Both the position numbers and the translations under genes were made by a program. From Acidobacteriota bacterium (lineage in GTDB: Bacteria > Acidobacteriota > Terriglobia > Terriglobales > Acidobacteriaceae), in contig JAJZVZ010000047.1 in the NCBI GenBank assembly GCA_021846945.1, forward strand, positions 1 to 32,205: a stretch of 32,205 bases of DNA, in the 5' to 3' direction. The notes under the pieces were generated by a model. It made no database searches. It worked only from the letters and a program-made list of their open reading frames with translations, and was not told the DNA's origin. Shown here piece by piece: positions 1-7,783 of the stretch; the stretch's first letter is position 1; the number at the start of each line of letters is the position of its first letter.

Positions 1-55
1 GCAGAACCGGGATCAGCCCGACGCGCTCGACAATTTGCTGTGTGCTTTCTGACAT
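1..55 (-). CDS. eda: KDPG/KHG-type aldolase, N-terminal fragment (runs off the left edge)
   Basis: Only the first 18 codons are in the window. They begin with ATG at 53-55 and contain a region reading IVERVGLIPVL, the usual opening of class I 2-keto-3-deoxy-6-phosphogluconate aldolases (first strand ending in the I-P-V element). A GAGGT ribosome binding site lies about 6 bases upstream of the ATG. The family cleaves KDPG to pyruvate and glyceraldehyde 3-phosphate in the cytoplasm. Its position directly downstream of a 2-keto-3-deoxy-sugar-acid kinase on the same strand supports the call, since kinase and aldolase are consecutive steps. The rest of the protein, including the catalytic lysine, is outside the window. 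Confidence 0.65.
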   Translation of the reverse strand, partial: MSESTQQIVERVGLIPVL

Positions 56-132
56 TTTGAATACCTCAAAGTAAGCGAAGTTCGCGAGGACAGCCGCGCT
101 TCATCCGTTAGTAATGTTCGAGATCCGGGTGC

Positions 133-167
133 CCCAGGTCTCATCCGCGCGGCGGGTGAGAGCTGGG
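133..167. terminator. Strong hairpin between kdgK and the aldolase gene
   Basis: Arms 133-148 and 152-167 form a 16-bp stem with one mismatch and one G-U pair around a 3-base loop. It lies about 37 bases past the kdgK stop and well before the aldolase start. No U tract follows. It could be a terminator or a processing/stability hairpin that sets different mRNA levels for the two genes. Confidence 0.55.
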
Positions 168-203
168 ATCCAGCGTGTTGAAGATTCACGGCACAAAATC
201 CTC

Positions 204-1301
204 CTACCGCGCAATGCGCGCCGATCCGCCTTTCATGCCGCGTTCCACTTCGGCCAGTGTGGCCATGCTTGTGTCGCCCGGCGTGGTCATGGCCAGAGCG
301 CCGTGGGCCACGCCGCAGAGGACGGCCCAGTCGATGCCCTTGCCAGCCAGCATGCCGTAGATAAGGCCCGAAGCGAAGCTGTCTCCGCCGCCCACGCGGT
401 CCAGGATGTCAATGTCGCGCTGCGGTACATGGACGATCTCGCCCTCGTAGAGAGCTATTGCGCCCCATGCATTGCGGCTGGCCGTATGCGCGGTGCGCAG
501 CGTGCTGGCCACCAGCTTCAGGTTGGGGTAGAGCGCCGCCACTTCGCGCAACATCTCTTTGTAACCCTCGATGGGCAACTCGGCAAAGTCCTCGCTCACG
601 CCTTTGATCTTGACGCCGAGCATCGCCGAGAAGTCCTCTTCATTGCCGAGAAGCAGATCAACCTTGCGGACAATCTCGCGGTTTACCTCCTGCGCCTTGG
701 CTTTCCCGCCAATCGACTTCCATAGTGAGTCGCGGAAGTTGAGGTCGTAGGAGATGGGGGTGCCATGCTTGCGCGCGGCGTCCATGGCTTCGACGGCTAC
801 CTCGGCCGTGGAGGCGGACAGTGCGGCAAAGATGCCGCCGGTATGGAACCAGCGCGAGCCGTTGCCAGGTCCAAAGATTGCCTCCCAGTCAAAGTCACCC
901 GGCTTGACCTGGCTGATGGCGGTGTGGCCGCGGTCGGAGCAGCCGGCAGCGGCGCGCACGCCGTATCCGCGCTCGGTAAAGTTGAGACCGTTGCGGACGG
1001 TGCGGCCGACTCCGTCATATGGAACCCACCTGATGAAGGAGGTATCGACGCCTCCCTGCAGGATGAAATCTTCAACGAGGCGGCCAACCGCATTTTCAGC
1101 CAGCGCGGTAACTACTCCGGCGCGCAGTCCGAAGCAGCGGCGCAGCCCGCGGGCCACGTTGTATTCGCCGCCGCCCTCCCATACCTGGAAATGCCTTGTA
1201 GTGTGGATGCGTCCCTCGCCAGGATCAAGGCGAAGCATCACTTCACCCAGGCTCAGACAATCCCAGCGCCGTGCAGAATCGGGTATTTGGATCGTATTCA
1301 T
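204..1301 (-). CDS. kdgK: PfkB-family sugar kinase, probable 2-keto-3-deoxygluconate kinase
   Basis: This 365-residue cytoplasmic kinase belongs to the PfkB/ribokinase family. The N-terminal substrate region has GGEYNVARGL (residues 44-53). DLNFR is at 186-190 and GNEED at 219-223. The C-terminal anion-hole/catalytic motif is DRVGGGDSFASG (301-312), with D307 as the expected catalytic base. DLNFR and GNEED are typical of KdgK-like members that phosphorylate 2-keto-3-deoxy sugar acids. The aldolase gene following on the same strand would then cleave the phosphorylated product, giving a semi-phosphorylative Entner-Doudoroff tail. The ATG at 1301 has only a weak ribosome binding site (GGGT). The exact substrate, deoxygluconate or deoxygalactonate, cannot be read from the sequence. 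Confidence 0.8.
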   Translation of the reverse strand: MNTIQIPDSARRWDCLSLGEVMLRLDPGEGRIHTTRHFQVWEGGGEYNVARGLRRCFGLRAGVVTALAENAVGRLVEDFILQGGVDTSFIRWVPYDGVGRTVRNGLNFTERGYGVRAAAGCSDRGHTAISQVKPGDFDWEAIFGPGNGSRWFHTGGIFAALSASTAEVAVEAMDAARKHGTPISYDLNFRDSLWKSIGGKAKAQEVNREIVRKVDLLLGNEEDFSAMLGVKIKGVSEDFAELPIEGYKEMLREVAALYPNLKLVASTLRTAHTASRNAWGAIALYEGEIVHVPQRDIDILDRVGGGDSFASGLIYGMLAGKGIDWAVLCGVAHGALAMTTPGDTSMATLAEVERGMKGGSARIAR

Positions 1302-1470
1302 GATTACCCAATAATTTATCGCATCGCGGCCAGCATGGTCTGTGCGCGAATCGGCCTGTGGGACGGTCGTTTACGCTGGTAATGCATGGAAGCGCAAATT
1401 GGAGCGGCGCGAACCGCCGCCGGATTCTCAGGATGGCCGCCTTCGACGCGCGGCCGGAGAGGAAAACTTG
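1302..1470. promoter_or_regulatory. Divergent intergenic region kdgK / SDR
   Basis: This 169-base region separates two divergent genes and must hold both promoters. An A/T-rich patch (1305-1320) next to the kdgK start could supply its -10 element on the minus strand. I see no convincing -35 and no palindrome clear enough to call an operator. Confidence 0.35.
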
Positions 1471-2247
1471 ATGAGCCAGGGACTGTTTGATTTGAGTGGC
1501 AGGGTCGCGGTGGTGACCGGTGGGACGTCAGGATTGGGTCGCGAGATCGCTCTGGGACTGGCCTCCGCGGGCGCGGACGTGGCGCCGGCCTCGCGGCGGC
1601 TTGAGCAGGTAGAGAAGACGGCGGCCGAGATTGAGGCGCTGGGCAGGCGCTCACTGCGTGTCGCCAGCGACGTGCTCGACCGCCCATCCCTTCAGCGGCT
1701 GCACGATGTGGTGCTGAACCAGTTTGGCAAGGTCGATATCCTCGTCAACGCTGCCGGCATCACCCACAAGGCGCCGACGATGGAAGAGGACGAGGCCGCC
1801 TGGTCCAACGTGATGGAAACCAATCTGACAGGAACCATGCGCGCTTGCCAGATCTTCGGCCGCACCATGGCTCGTGCCGGGTATGGCCGCATCATCAACA
1901 TTGGCTCCATCGCTTCTTTTCTCGGGTTCTACCAGGTTGCGGCCTATGCGGCCAGCAAGAGCGCGGTGGCATCGCTGACCAAGACGCTAGCCATAGAACT
2001 GGCGCAGAGCGGCGTGAATGTGAACGCGATTGCGCCCGGCGTCTTTCCCACTGCGCTGAATATGCCTTTGATCCACGGAACGCCGCGCGGAGACGAAATC
2101 CTGCAACGCACGCCGATGCATCGTTTCGGCGACGCGCGCGAGCTGGTTGGTCCGGCGGTCTTTCTCGCCTCTGAGGCGGCTTCGTTCGTCAACGGCACGG
2201 TGCTTGCCGTCGATGGCGGATTCCTGGCTAGCGGGGTGAACTGTTAG
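1471..2247 (+). CDS. SDR-family oxidoreductase (gluconate 5-dehydrogenase / KduD-like)
   Basis: This 258-residue classical short-chain dehydrogenase starts at ATG 1471, preceded by GGAGAGG (1456-1462). An in-frame ATG at 1342 would add 43 residues unlike the family and is rejected. Visible motifs are the cofactor loop TGGTSGLG (16-23), NAAG (93-96), the catalytic serine in GSIAS (S146) and YAASK (Y159, K163), followed by the APG element near 188-190. It most likely interconverts a keto- and a hydroxy-sugar acid, for example 5-keto-gluconate or 2-deoxygluconate types, in the cytoplasm. It is divergent from kdgK, so the two probably share a regulatory region and a pathway. Substrate and NAD/NADP preference are not determined. 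Confidence 0.8.
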   Translation: MSQGLFDLSGRVAVVTGGTSGLGREIALGLASAGADVAPASRRLEQVEKTAAEIEALGRRSLRVASDVLDRPSLQRLHDVVLNQFGKVDILVNAAGITHKAPTMEEDEAAWSNVMETNLTGTMRACQIFGRTMARAGYGRIINIGSIASFLGFYQVAAYAASKSAVASLTKTLAIELAQSGVNVNAIAPGVFPTALNMPLIHGTPRGDEILQRTPMHRFGDARELVGPAVFLASEAASFVNGTVLAVDGGFLASGVNC

Positions 2248-2250
2248 TCA

Positions 2251-2274
2251 CGGCCTGTTAACACAACCAGGCCG
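2251..2274 (+). terminator. Hairpin just after the SDR gene
   Basis: CGGCCTG (2251-2257) and CAGGCCG (2268-2274) form a perfect 7-bp stem with a 10-base loop, starting 4 bases after the SDR stop codon. There is no clear U tract, so it is a plausible but not textbook terminator. Confidence 0.5.
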
Positions 2275-2309
2275 CCGTCCTGGTAGTGTTCACAGGCTCT
2301 GGATAGAGA

Positions 2310-2426
2310 TCAGGGAACAACTTGGCTCGTAACACCAGGAAGAGCGGGTTTCCCGGGCTTCCTGCGAGCGGGGGTAATCGTGGGAAGCAGCACCAGAAGC
2401 AGAAGAGCGGCGATAGCTGGTTTCAT
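2310..2426 (-). CDS. Tiny ORF encoding an isolated signal-peptide-like sequence (hypothetical or remnant)
   Basis: This is a 38-codon ORF on the minus strand with ATG at 2424-2426 and a GAGG ribosome binding site 6 bases upstream. The product opens with a typical Sec signal: a lysine, then the hydrophobic run AIAALLLLVLLP, then TITPA, followed by a short basic, proline-rich tail (RRKPGKP) and a stop. No family is recognisable. It may be the surviving start of a deleted exported protein, a short peptide, or chance. It lies in an otherwise empty gap (2248-2662), where I see nothing else apart from the hairpin at its left edge. Confidence 0.25.
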   Translation of the reverse strand: MKPAIAALLLLVLLPTITPARRKPGKPALPGVTSQVVP

Positions 2427-2662
2427 GCTACGCCTCGTGCGCGAAAGCGCGGGCTGCGGCCAGATTCGACGACAGAGGTACGTGTACAACTTTTCCGGCT
2501 TCTCCGCTGGCTCTTGATTCACCCGTGGGTCCGGTACCAAAGTCGGTGGAGAACATAAACATGCTCGCTCATGGTCTATGCGCCGTAGTGTAGACTGGCA
2601 CCCGAAGGGAATCGAACTGGGAGTCGCGCGCGAAAGCTGCCGACCATAAGGAGACGGAAGCG

Positions 2663-3802
2663 ATGGCGGGCAAGCTGCGGATGGGCATGGTCGGCGGTGG
2701 GCCGGGAGCATTTATTGGTCCTGTGCACCGCATGGCCGCAGAACTGGACGGCAAGATAGAGCTGGTGGCCGGAGCCTTTTCGCAGACGGCTGAGCGCTCA
2801 CGCGCGGCGGGTGAAAGCTTCGCCATTGATCCGGCGCGCGCATATGCCAGCTACCAGCAGATGATCGAAGGGGAGCGCAAGCGGCCGGACTGCATTGACT
2901 TTGTGGTCATCGCGACGCCCAACCATCTGCACCTCCCCGTGGCTGCGGCCGCGCTCGAGGCGGGGATTCCGGTGATGAGCGACAAGCCGGCCACCGCGAC
3001 CTATGACGAGGCGCTCGAACTGGAAGCTGTCGTAGCCAATGCGCGACTGCCTTATGGCCTTACCCATACTTATGCCGGCTACGCGATGGTGCGGGAAGCG
3101 CGCGCAATCTGCGCCGCCGGCAAATTCGGAGCGATCCGCAAGGTAGCCACCGAGTACTTCCAGGGCTGGATGAGCAAGCCGATTGAAACAACCGGCCACA
3201 AGCAGGCCGCCTGGCGCGCCGATCCTGCACAGAACGGCATGGGCGGGAGCATTGGCGACATCGGCACGCATGCCTTTCACCTGCTCGAATATGTATCCGG
3301 CCTGAAAGTGACGTCCATCAACGCCATGCTGCGCTCGGTAGTGCCGGGCCGCCGCCTTGATGATGACTGTAACGCCTTCCTGCGCATGAGCAACGGCGCA
3401 ACAGGCACGCTGGCTTGTTCGCAGGTCGCGGCGGGCGAACAGAATGAGATGCGCTTGCGCATCTACGGGGAAAACGGCTCACTCGAATGGCGGCAAACCG
3501 ATCCCAACCGCCTCATCGTGAAGTGGCTCGACGGGCCCGAGGAGATTCACCATGCCGCAGCCGGATATCTCAGCAGCGACGCACGCGCCGTGGCGCGGGT
3601 TCCGGCAGGGCATCCCGAGGGGTACATTGAGGCTTTTGCCGTGCTCTACCGCGAATTTGCCGATGCGTTAACAGCGTGGAAGCAGGGCAAGGACAATCCT
3701 TTGCCGCTTACCCTGCCGGGCATTGAAGCCGGCGTCCGTGGCATGAGGTTTATTGAACGCACGATTGAAAGCAACCGCAAGCAAGCCTGGGTGGAGTTCT
3801 AA
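2663..3802 (+). CDS. Gfo/Idh/MocA-family oxidoreductase
   Basis: This 379-residue NAD(P)-dependent sugar dehydrogenase-like protein has an N-terminal Rossmann fold with GGGPGAFIG (11-19). ATPNHLH (84-90) and DKP (107-109, the family's EKP position) follow. The C-terminal substrate domain carries GDIGTHAFH (198-206), where D199 and H203 occupy the usual catalytic Asp/His positions. Length is normal for the family. Such proteins oxidise or reduce a hydroxyl of a sugar, inositol or glycoside, and are often paired with a TIM-barrel isomerase, as here. The ATG at 2663 is preceded by AAGGAGAC. The substrate is unknown. Confidence 0.85.
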   Translation: MAGKLRMGMVGGGPGAFIGPVHRMAAELDGKIELVAGAFSQTAERSRAAGESFAIDPARAYASYQQMIEGERKRPDCIDFVVIATPNHLHLPVAAAALEAGIPVMSDKPATATYDEALELEAVVANARLPYGLTHTYAGYAMVREARAICAAGKFGAIRKVATEYFQGWMSKPIETTGHKQAAWRADPAQNGMGGSIGDIGTHAFHLLEYVSGLKVTSINAMLRSVVPGRRLDDDCNAFLRMSNGATGTLACSQVAAGEQNEMRLRIYGENGSLEWRQTDPNRLIVKWLDGPEEIHHAAAGYLSSDARAVARVPAGHPEGYIEAFAVLYREFADALTAWKQGKDNPLPLTLPGIEAGVRGMRFIERTIESNRKQAWVEF

Positions 3803-3807
3803 GTGCC

Positions 3808-3958
3808 AGCTAGTAGCTGCTAGCTATTCGCTAACCGCTTCACCCAAAGTAGCGCTGGTCTCTCGACCGAGGTGGAGGCTGGCTTTCCGTGTGGGCGTCT
3901 GCGCCTACTCGGCGGTGATAACCCGATCGCACCGTCAAAAAGCTAGTAGCTAGAAGCT
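3808..3958. repeat. Intergenic element flanked by AGCTAGTAGCT direct repeats
   Basis: AGCTAGTAGCT occurs at 3808-3818, followed by GCTAGCTATTCGCTA, and again at 3941-3951, extended as AGCTAGTAGCTAGAAGCT to 3958. The repeats bracket about 120 bases of GC-rich sequence without a credible gene. The arrangement fills almost the whole gap between two genes and looks like a small intergenic repeat unit. No transposase or target duplication is visible. Confidence 0.4.
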
Positions 3959-3973
3959 GATAAGAGAGGTGTT

Positions 3974-5041
3974 ATGAAAACCATCCAAGGTCCAGGCATC
4001 TTTCTCGCGCAGTTTGCCGGCGACCAGCCGCCCTTCAACACGCTCGGAACCATCGCGAAGTGGGCCGCCGGCATGGGCTTTAAAGGCATTCAGATTCCAA
4101 GCTGGGACAGCCGCCTCTTCAACCTGGAACTCGCCGCCGAAAGCAAAAGCTATTGCGAAGAGGTATTGGGCATCGCCGCTGATGCAGGCCTCGCGATCAC
4201 AGAGCTTTCGACGCACCTGCAGGGGCAGCTCGTGGCCAGTCATCCGGCATTTGACGTGCTGCTCGACGGCTTCGCTCCGCCACAACTGGCGGGAGATGCG
4301 AAGGCCCGCCAGGCATGGGCGGCCAGGCAGCTAAAGTTTGCCGCGTGCGCCAGCCGAAACCTGGGCCTCACGGCGCACGCAACCTTTTCCGGAGCGCTCG
4401 CATGGCAGTTTTTCTATCCCTGGCCACAGCGGCCAGCGGGATTGATCGACGAGTCATTTGCGGAGCTGGGCCGTCGCTGGCTGCCGATTCTGGATCTCTT
4501 CGATGATGCCGGCGTGAATGTCTGTTTTGAACTGCATCCCGGCGAAGACCTGCACGACGGCATCACCTTCGAGCGCTTCCTTGCGGTCGTCAACGAGCAT
4601 CCGCGCGCCAACGTTCTCTACGACCCCAGCCACATGATCCTGCAGCAGATGGACTACCTCGCCTTCCTCGACATCTACCACAATCGCATTCGCGCCTTTC
4701 ACGTGAAGGACGCGGAGTTCCGGCCCAGCGGCCGCTCCGGAGTCTATGGCGGATACCAGAATTGGATCGATCGCCCGGGACGCTTCCGCTCGCTCGGTGA
4801 CGGTCAGATCGACTTCAGCCAGATCTTCAGCAAAATGGCGCAGTACGATTATCCGGGCTGGGCCGTTTTGGAGTGGGAGTGCTGCCTTAAGCATCCTGAG
4901 GCGGGCGCGGCTGAGGGCGCTGCCTTTATTCGCGACCACATCATTCGCGTCACAGACAAGGCATTCGACGATTTCGCGGGCGGTGCAACGGATGAGGAGC
5001 GCAACCGCAGAATTCTCGGGCTCGAAGGCGCATCCACGTAG
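3974..5041 (+). CDS. Sugar phosphate isomerase/epimerase (xylose-isomerase-like TIM barrel)
   Basis: This 355-residue protein of the AP-endonuclease-2/IolE-like TIM-barrel family starts at ATG 3974 after GAGAGG. The expected metal ligands are visible in order: E186 in FELHPGED, D217 in YDPSH, H243 in FHVKDAEF, and E300/E302 in LEWE near the C-terminal barrel strands. Length and motif spacing match family members paired with Gfo/Idh oxidoreductases. It probably isomerises or epimerises a keto-sugar or keto-inositol made by the upstream oxidoreductase, which lies 171 bases away on the same strand. The exact reaction cannot be inferred. Confidence 0.8.
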   Translation: MKTIQGPGIFLAQFAGDQPPFNTLGTIAKWAAGMGFKGIQIPSWDSRLFNLELAAESKSYCEEVLGIAADAGLAITELSTHLQGQLVASHPAFDVLLDGFAPPQLAGDAKARQAWAARQLKFAACASRNLGLTAHATFSGALAWQFFYPWPQRPAGLIDESFAELGRRWLPILDLFDDAGVNVCFELHPGEDLHDGITFERFLAVVNEHPRANVLYDPSHMILQQMDYLAFLDIYHNRIRAFHVKDAEFRPSGRSGVYGGYQNWIDRPGRFRSLGDGQIDFSQIFSKMAQYDYPGWAVLEWECCLKHPEAGAAEGAAFIRDHIIRVTDKAFDDFAGGATDEERNRRILGLEGAST

Positions 5042-5055
5042 TCTGCACACGGAAC

Positions 5056-5089
5056 ACCAGGGCACGACAGAAACCTGGTTCAGCGTGCC
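5056..5089. terminator. Hairpin-forming convergent junction, partly REP-like
   Basis: Two alternative short stems are possible: ACCAGG (5056-5061) with CCTGGT (5074-5079), and GGCACG (5061-5066) with CGTGCC (5084-5089). It sits between convergent stop codons (5041 and 5104) and may serve both genes. CAGGGCACGAC (5058-5068) is identical to the left part of the palindrome at 18440-18450, so this may be a decayed copy of that repeat. Confidence 0.35.
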
Positions 5090-5103
5090 GCGCGGCGGCT
5101 TAT

Positions 5104-5982
5104 TTACTTGCGGCGGAAGCGATTGTCAGGAAATCCTCCGACCTCCGGATTCAGCGCGAAGAGGCTTCCGGAGAGCCGGTCACCGGAGCGCGCGCTGGTA
5201 ATGTACAGCGTCTTGAGGTCGGGTCCGCCAAAGGCACATGTGGTGGGATTTTGCACAGGCATCTCCACGATCCGGTCGATTTGCCCATTCGGAGCAACGC
5301 GAATAATGCATCTTCCGCCGAAACGTGCATTCCAGAGGAAGCCCGCGGCGTCCATTGCGGAGCCATCGGGCACGCCGCGCGCGTGTCCTGTGAAGAATGC
5401 CTTCTCGTCTGAGATATCTCCGGTCTGTTGGTTATACGTGTAGGAGCAGATGCAATTGGCGATGGAATCCCCGAAATAGAAGGTCTTGCTGTCGGGGCTC
5501 CACGCCACAGTGTTTGAAATGCCGATCTCCTTCTTCCACTCGGAGACGTGACCACCGGGATCGATCCGGTAAAGCACGGCATCCGACTGGGTCACATCGA
5601 GCATCTCGCCATTGGGGCCGACATTATTGCGCATGGTTCCCACCCAAAGTGAGCCGCGCGGGTCAACGCGCGCGTCGTTGAAGCGCATCGCCGGCGCGGC
5701 GGCAAGATGATGGATGGCTTCCACCTTTGGGTGCGTGCGCGGCGACCAGAAGCCCACCTTCGACGCCAGCACCAACAGTAAAACCTCCGGATCGGTCGTG
5801 AGTGTCACGGCCGTGACCGGCTCGTCGAAAAGCCAGGTCTCTGTCGTTCCGGCGTCCGCAACAAATTTGTGTACCAGGAACCGGTTGATGTCTGTCCAGT
5901 ACAACGCGTTCTGTTCGGGATGCCACACCGCACCCTCGCCGCAAATATCGCCCGCAGGCACAACGCAACACAATTCACTCAT
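5104..5982 (-). CDS. SMP-30/gluconolactonase family lactonase
   Basis: This 292-residue six-bladed beta-propeller hydrolase opens sugar-acid lactones to the free acid with a divalent metal. The four usual metal or active-site positions are present: E16 in GEGAVW, N102 in RFNDARVDP, N157 in ISNTVAWSPD and D206 in PDGSAMD. I chose ATG 5982 because GGAGGG precedes it by 4 bases; the ATG at 5997 lies upstream of that site and is unlikely. There is no signal peptide, so it should be cytoplasmic. It follows dhaL by 38 bases on the same strand. Lactonase next to a keto-sugar kinase pair and a DHDPS-family aldolase suggests oxidation of an aldose to its acid and then cleavage, but the sugar is not known. 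Confidence 0.85.
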   Translation of the reverse strand: MSELCCVVPAGDICGEGAVWHPEQNALYWTDINRFLVHKFVADAGTTETWLFDEPVTAVTLTTDPEVLLLVLASKVGFWSPRTHPKVEAIHHLAAAPAMRFNDARVDPRGSLWVGTMRNNVGPNGEMLDVTQSDAVLYRIDPGGHVSEWKKEIGISNTVAWSPDSKTFYFGDSIANCICSYTYNQQTGDISDEKAFFTGHARGVPDGSAMDAAGFLWNARFGGRCIIRVAPNGQIDRIVEMPVQNPTTCAFGGPDLKTLYITSARSGDRLSGSLFALNPEVGGFPDNRFRRK

Positions 5983-6020
5983 CGCTTCCCTCCGCATCTG
6001 CGCGAACCGGTTCTAGCGGC

Positions 6021-6653
6021 TCAACGTACCGCTTCCGCAATCGACTTTACCATCAGCACGCCCACTGTTGCCCCGCCGTCTACTTTGCCAATCGAGTCCT
6101 CACCGCGGTAGGCTGCGCGCCCGTGCAGCGCCTTCATCTGCCTTGTGCCTTCAAGTCCCGCCTCTGCCGCATGCAAAGCGGCCTGCCACGCATCGGCAAT
6201 CGCCTGGTCGGGCTTGGCGGACTTCAATGCTTCGGCTGCGGGAAGCAATGCGTCGATGATCGTCTTCTCGCCCGGCTGTGACCTGCCGCGATCCATGACG
6301 CCGCGCACAAAGCCGTTCAGGAAGCGCGCGGAATCGGCCAGAGTCAGAGATTCCCTGCCAGCAACTTCCTTCGCGCCCTTCATAAAGCCCGATGCAATCA
6401 GCGTTCCCAAAGTCGATGGAGCCTCTCGGGCCATGGCCACCCCCGCTGCCAGCAGTAGCTTGCCCACATCCTTTTCCGTGTAATCCTGTGCCACTTTGGC
6501 GGCGGCTGCAAATCCCTTGGTCATTGTGATCCCGAGATCGCCGTCGCCGGCCGCTGCATCAAGATCGGTCAGTAACTGGAAGTTATCCGACATGGTGCGG
6601 GAAAGATCTGCGAAGATCGTCTGTAAGTCGGTAATGGTCAGAGTGGTCTTCAT
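6021..6653 (-). CDS. dhaL: DhaL-like nucleotide-binding subunit of a dihydroxyacetone/ketose kinase
   Basis: This 210-residue all-helical DhaL-type subunit normally binds ATP or ADP with two Mg ions and transfers phosphate to the ketose bound on DhaK. The metal-binding loop is present as D32, D37 and D39 in LDAAAGDGDLG (31-41); family members usually read GDGDHG, so the histidine position is leucine here. PGEKTIIDALLPA (near 127-139) matches the family's conserved P-G-x-KT-x-DAL segment. It lies 22 bases downstream of the DhaK gene and was probably co-transcribed. There is no DhaM/PTS partner in the window, so an ATP-dependent form is likely. The true substrate may not be dihydroxyacetone (see DhaK). 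Confidence 0.8.
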   Translation of the reverse strand: MKTTLTITDLQTIFADLSRTMSDNFQLLTDLDAAAGDGDLGITMTKGFAAAAKVAQDYTEKDVGKLLLAAGVAMAREAPSTLGTLIASGFMKGAKEVAGRESLTLADSARFLNGFVRGVMDRGRSQPGEKTIIDALLPAAEALKSAKPDQAIADAWQAALHAAEAGLEGTRQMKALHGRAAYRGEDSIGKVDGGATVGVLMVKSIAEAVR

Positions 6654-6675
6654 TGCAAATTTAGATCGAAGTCAC

Positions 6676-7674
6676 CTATAGTTGCGAAAAGAACGGGGTA
6701 TGCGCGCTCTGATCAAGTAACTGAGTAAGTTCCGCGTCGAGCTTCAACAAGCTGATCGAAGCACCCGCCATCTCCATGGATGTGGCAAACTCGCCGACAT
6801 AAGCGCGATGGATGTTAATGCCTGCATCCTTGAGGTTTTGATCCACGCGCCGGTAGAGAACGTATAACTCTTCAAGCGGCGTGGCTCCCAACCCGTTGAT
6901 GAGCACGGACACGGTGTCGCCTTTCGCGCACGACATGTCGTCGAGGATTGTGCCCAGAACCTGGTCAACCACGGCGTCGGCGGGCTGAATCGCTCCGCGG
7001 CGTACGCCGGCCTCCCCATGAATGCCCATGCCGATCTCCATCTCCCCTTCCTGTATGGAAAACGTTGGCATGCCGACTTCGGGGATCGTGCATGGCGAGA
7101 GCGCAACGCCCATGCTGCGTACGCTCGCGGCTGTCTTTTCCGCGACCGCCTTGACGTCGTCGAAACTTGCCATGCGCGCCGCCAGTGCACCGGCAATTTT
7201 GTAGATGAAGAAGATGCCCGCCACGCCCCGGCGCTTTGCTTCGCTGCCTTTCGGAGCGGAGGCCACGTCGTCGGTGCCCAGAACCTGCTCCACGCGAATG
7301 TCATCTACCGCGGCCATCTCGGCGGCTAACTCGAAGTTCATCGTATCGCCGCCGTAGTTACCGTAGATATAAAGAACACCCGCTCCGCTATGGATTGCCT
7401 TCGTAACTTCCAACATGCGGTCGGCACTGGGCGATTGAAAGACGCCGCCGACGCAGCATCCGTCCAACATGCCTTCGCCGACATAGCCGAGAAAGAGCGG
7501 CAGATGACCTGAGCCTCCACCCGTGGCCAGCGCAACCTTGCCGGGATGCCGTTTGGTTGAGACCAGGCAGCGCAGATCGCCGTTCACGCACGTCACCTGA
7601 TCGGGATGGGCCGCGTAAATGCCCTGGAGCATCTCATCGACCATGTTTTCGGGTTGATTGATCAGCTTTCGCAT
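6676..7674 (-). CDS. dhaK: DhaK-like substrate-binding subunit of a dihydroxyacetone/ketose kinase
   Basis: This 332-residue protein starts at ATG 7674 (MRKLINQP) behind GAGGGG; the longer reading from 7728 adds residues unlike the family. GGGSGH (52-57), NYGGD (106-110) and GMGIHGEAG, with H219 as the residue that holds the ketone covalently, identify DhaK. Several positions differ from classical enzymes: GHEP is GHLP, the next histidine region is LFLGYVG, and the lysine expected before NYTGD is glycine with T changed to G. The family also contains erythrulose and other ketose kinases. I infer a kinase for a ketose related to dihydroxyacetone, acting with the DhaL-like subunit immediately downstream. 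Confidence 0.82.
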   Translation of the reverse strand: MRKLINQPENMVDEMLQGIYAAHPDQVTCVNGDLRCLVSTKRHPGKVALATGGGSGHLPLFLGYVGEGMLDGCCVGGVFQSPSADRMLEVTKAIHSGAGVLYIYGNYGGDTMNFELAAEMAAVDDIRVEQVLGTDDVASAPKGSEAKRRGVAGIFFIYKIAGALAARMASFDDVKAVAEKTAASVRSMGVALSPCTIPEVGMPTFSIQEGEMEIGMGIHGEAGVRRGAIQPADAVVDQVLGTILDDMSCAKGDTVSVLINGLGATPLEELYVLYRRVDQNLKDAGINIHRAYVGEFATSMEMAGASISLLKLDAELTQLLDQSAHTPFFSQL

Positions 7675-7783
7675 CGTTCCCCTCGGCGCGAATTCCGGAA
7701 CCGCAACAGTATACCTTTGGATGCGCATGCCGCAGAAGACAAGGCCATGCGCGTCCTTCCGGGGCGGCGACCGCGCGCAGGAT

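Noticed and set aside
114..725. Plus-strand open frame opposite kdgK
   Set aside because: It overlaps the kinase gene in mirror frame and shows no family feature.
2600..2640. A tRNA-like T-arm word (TTCGATT context on the minus strand) upstream of the Gfo/Idh gene
   Set aside because: The bases flanking the loop do not pair into a T-stem, and no anticodon arm or acceptor stem can be drawn around it.
1..5997. SDR plus SMP-30 lactonase plus keto-deoxy kinase/aldolase read as a sulfo-Entner-Doudoroff pathway
   Set aside because: The genes are scattered over opposite strands and divergent units, no dehydratase or sulfolactaldehyde gene is with them, and a kinase step is not part of sulfo-ED. 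Ordinary sugar-acid catabolism is simpler.
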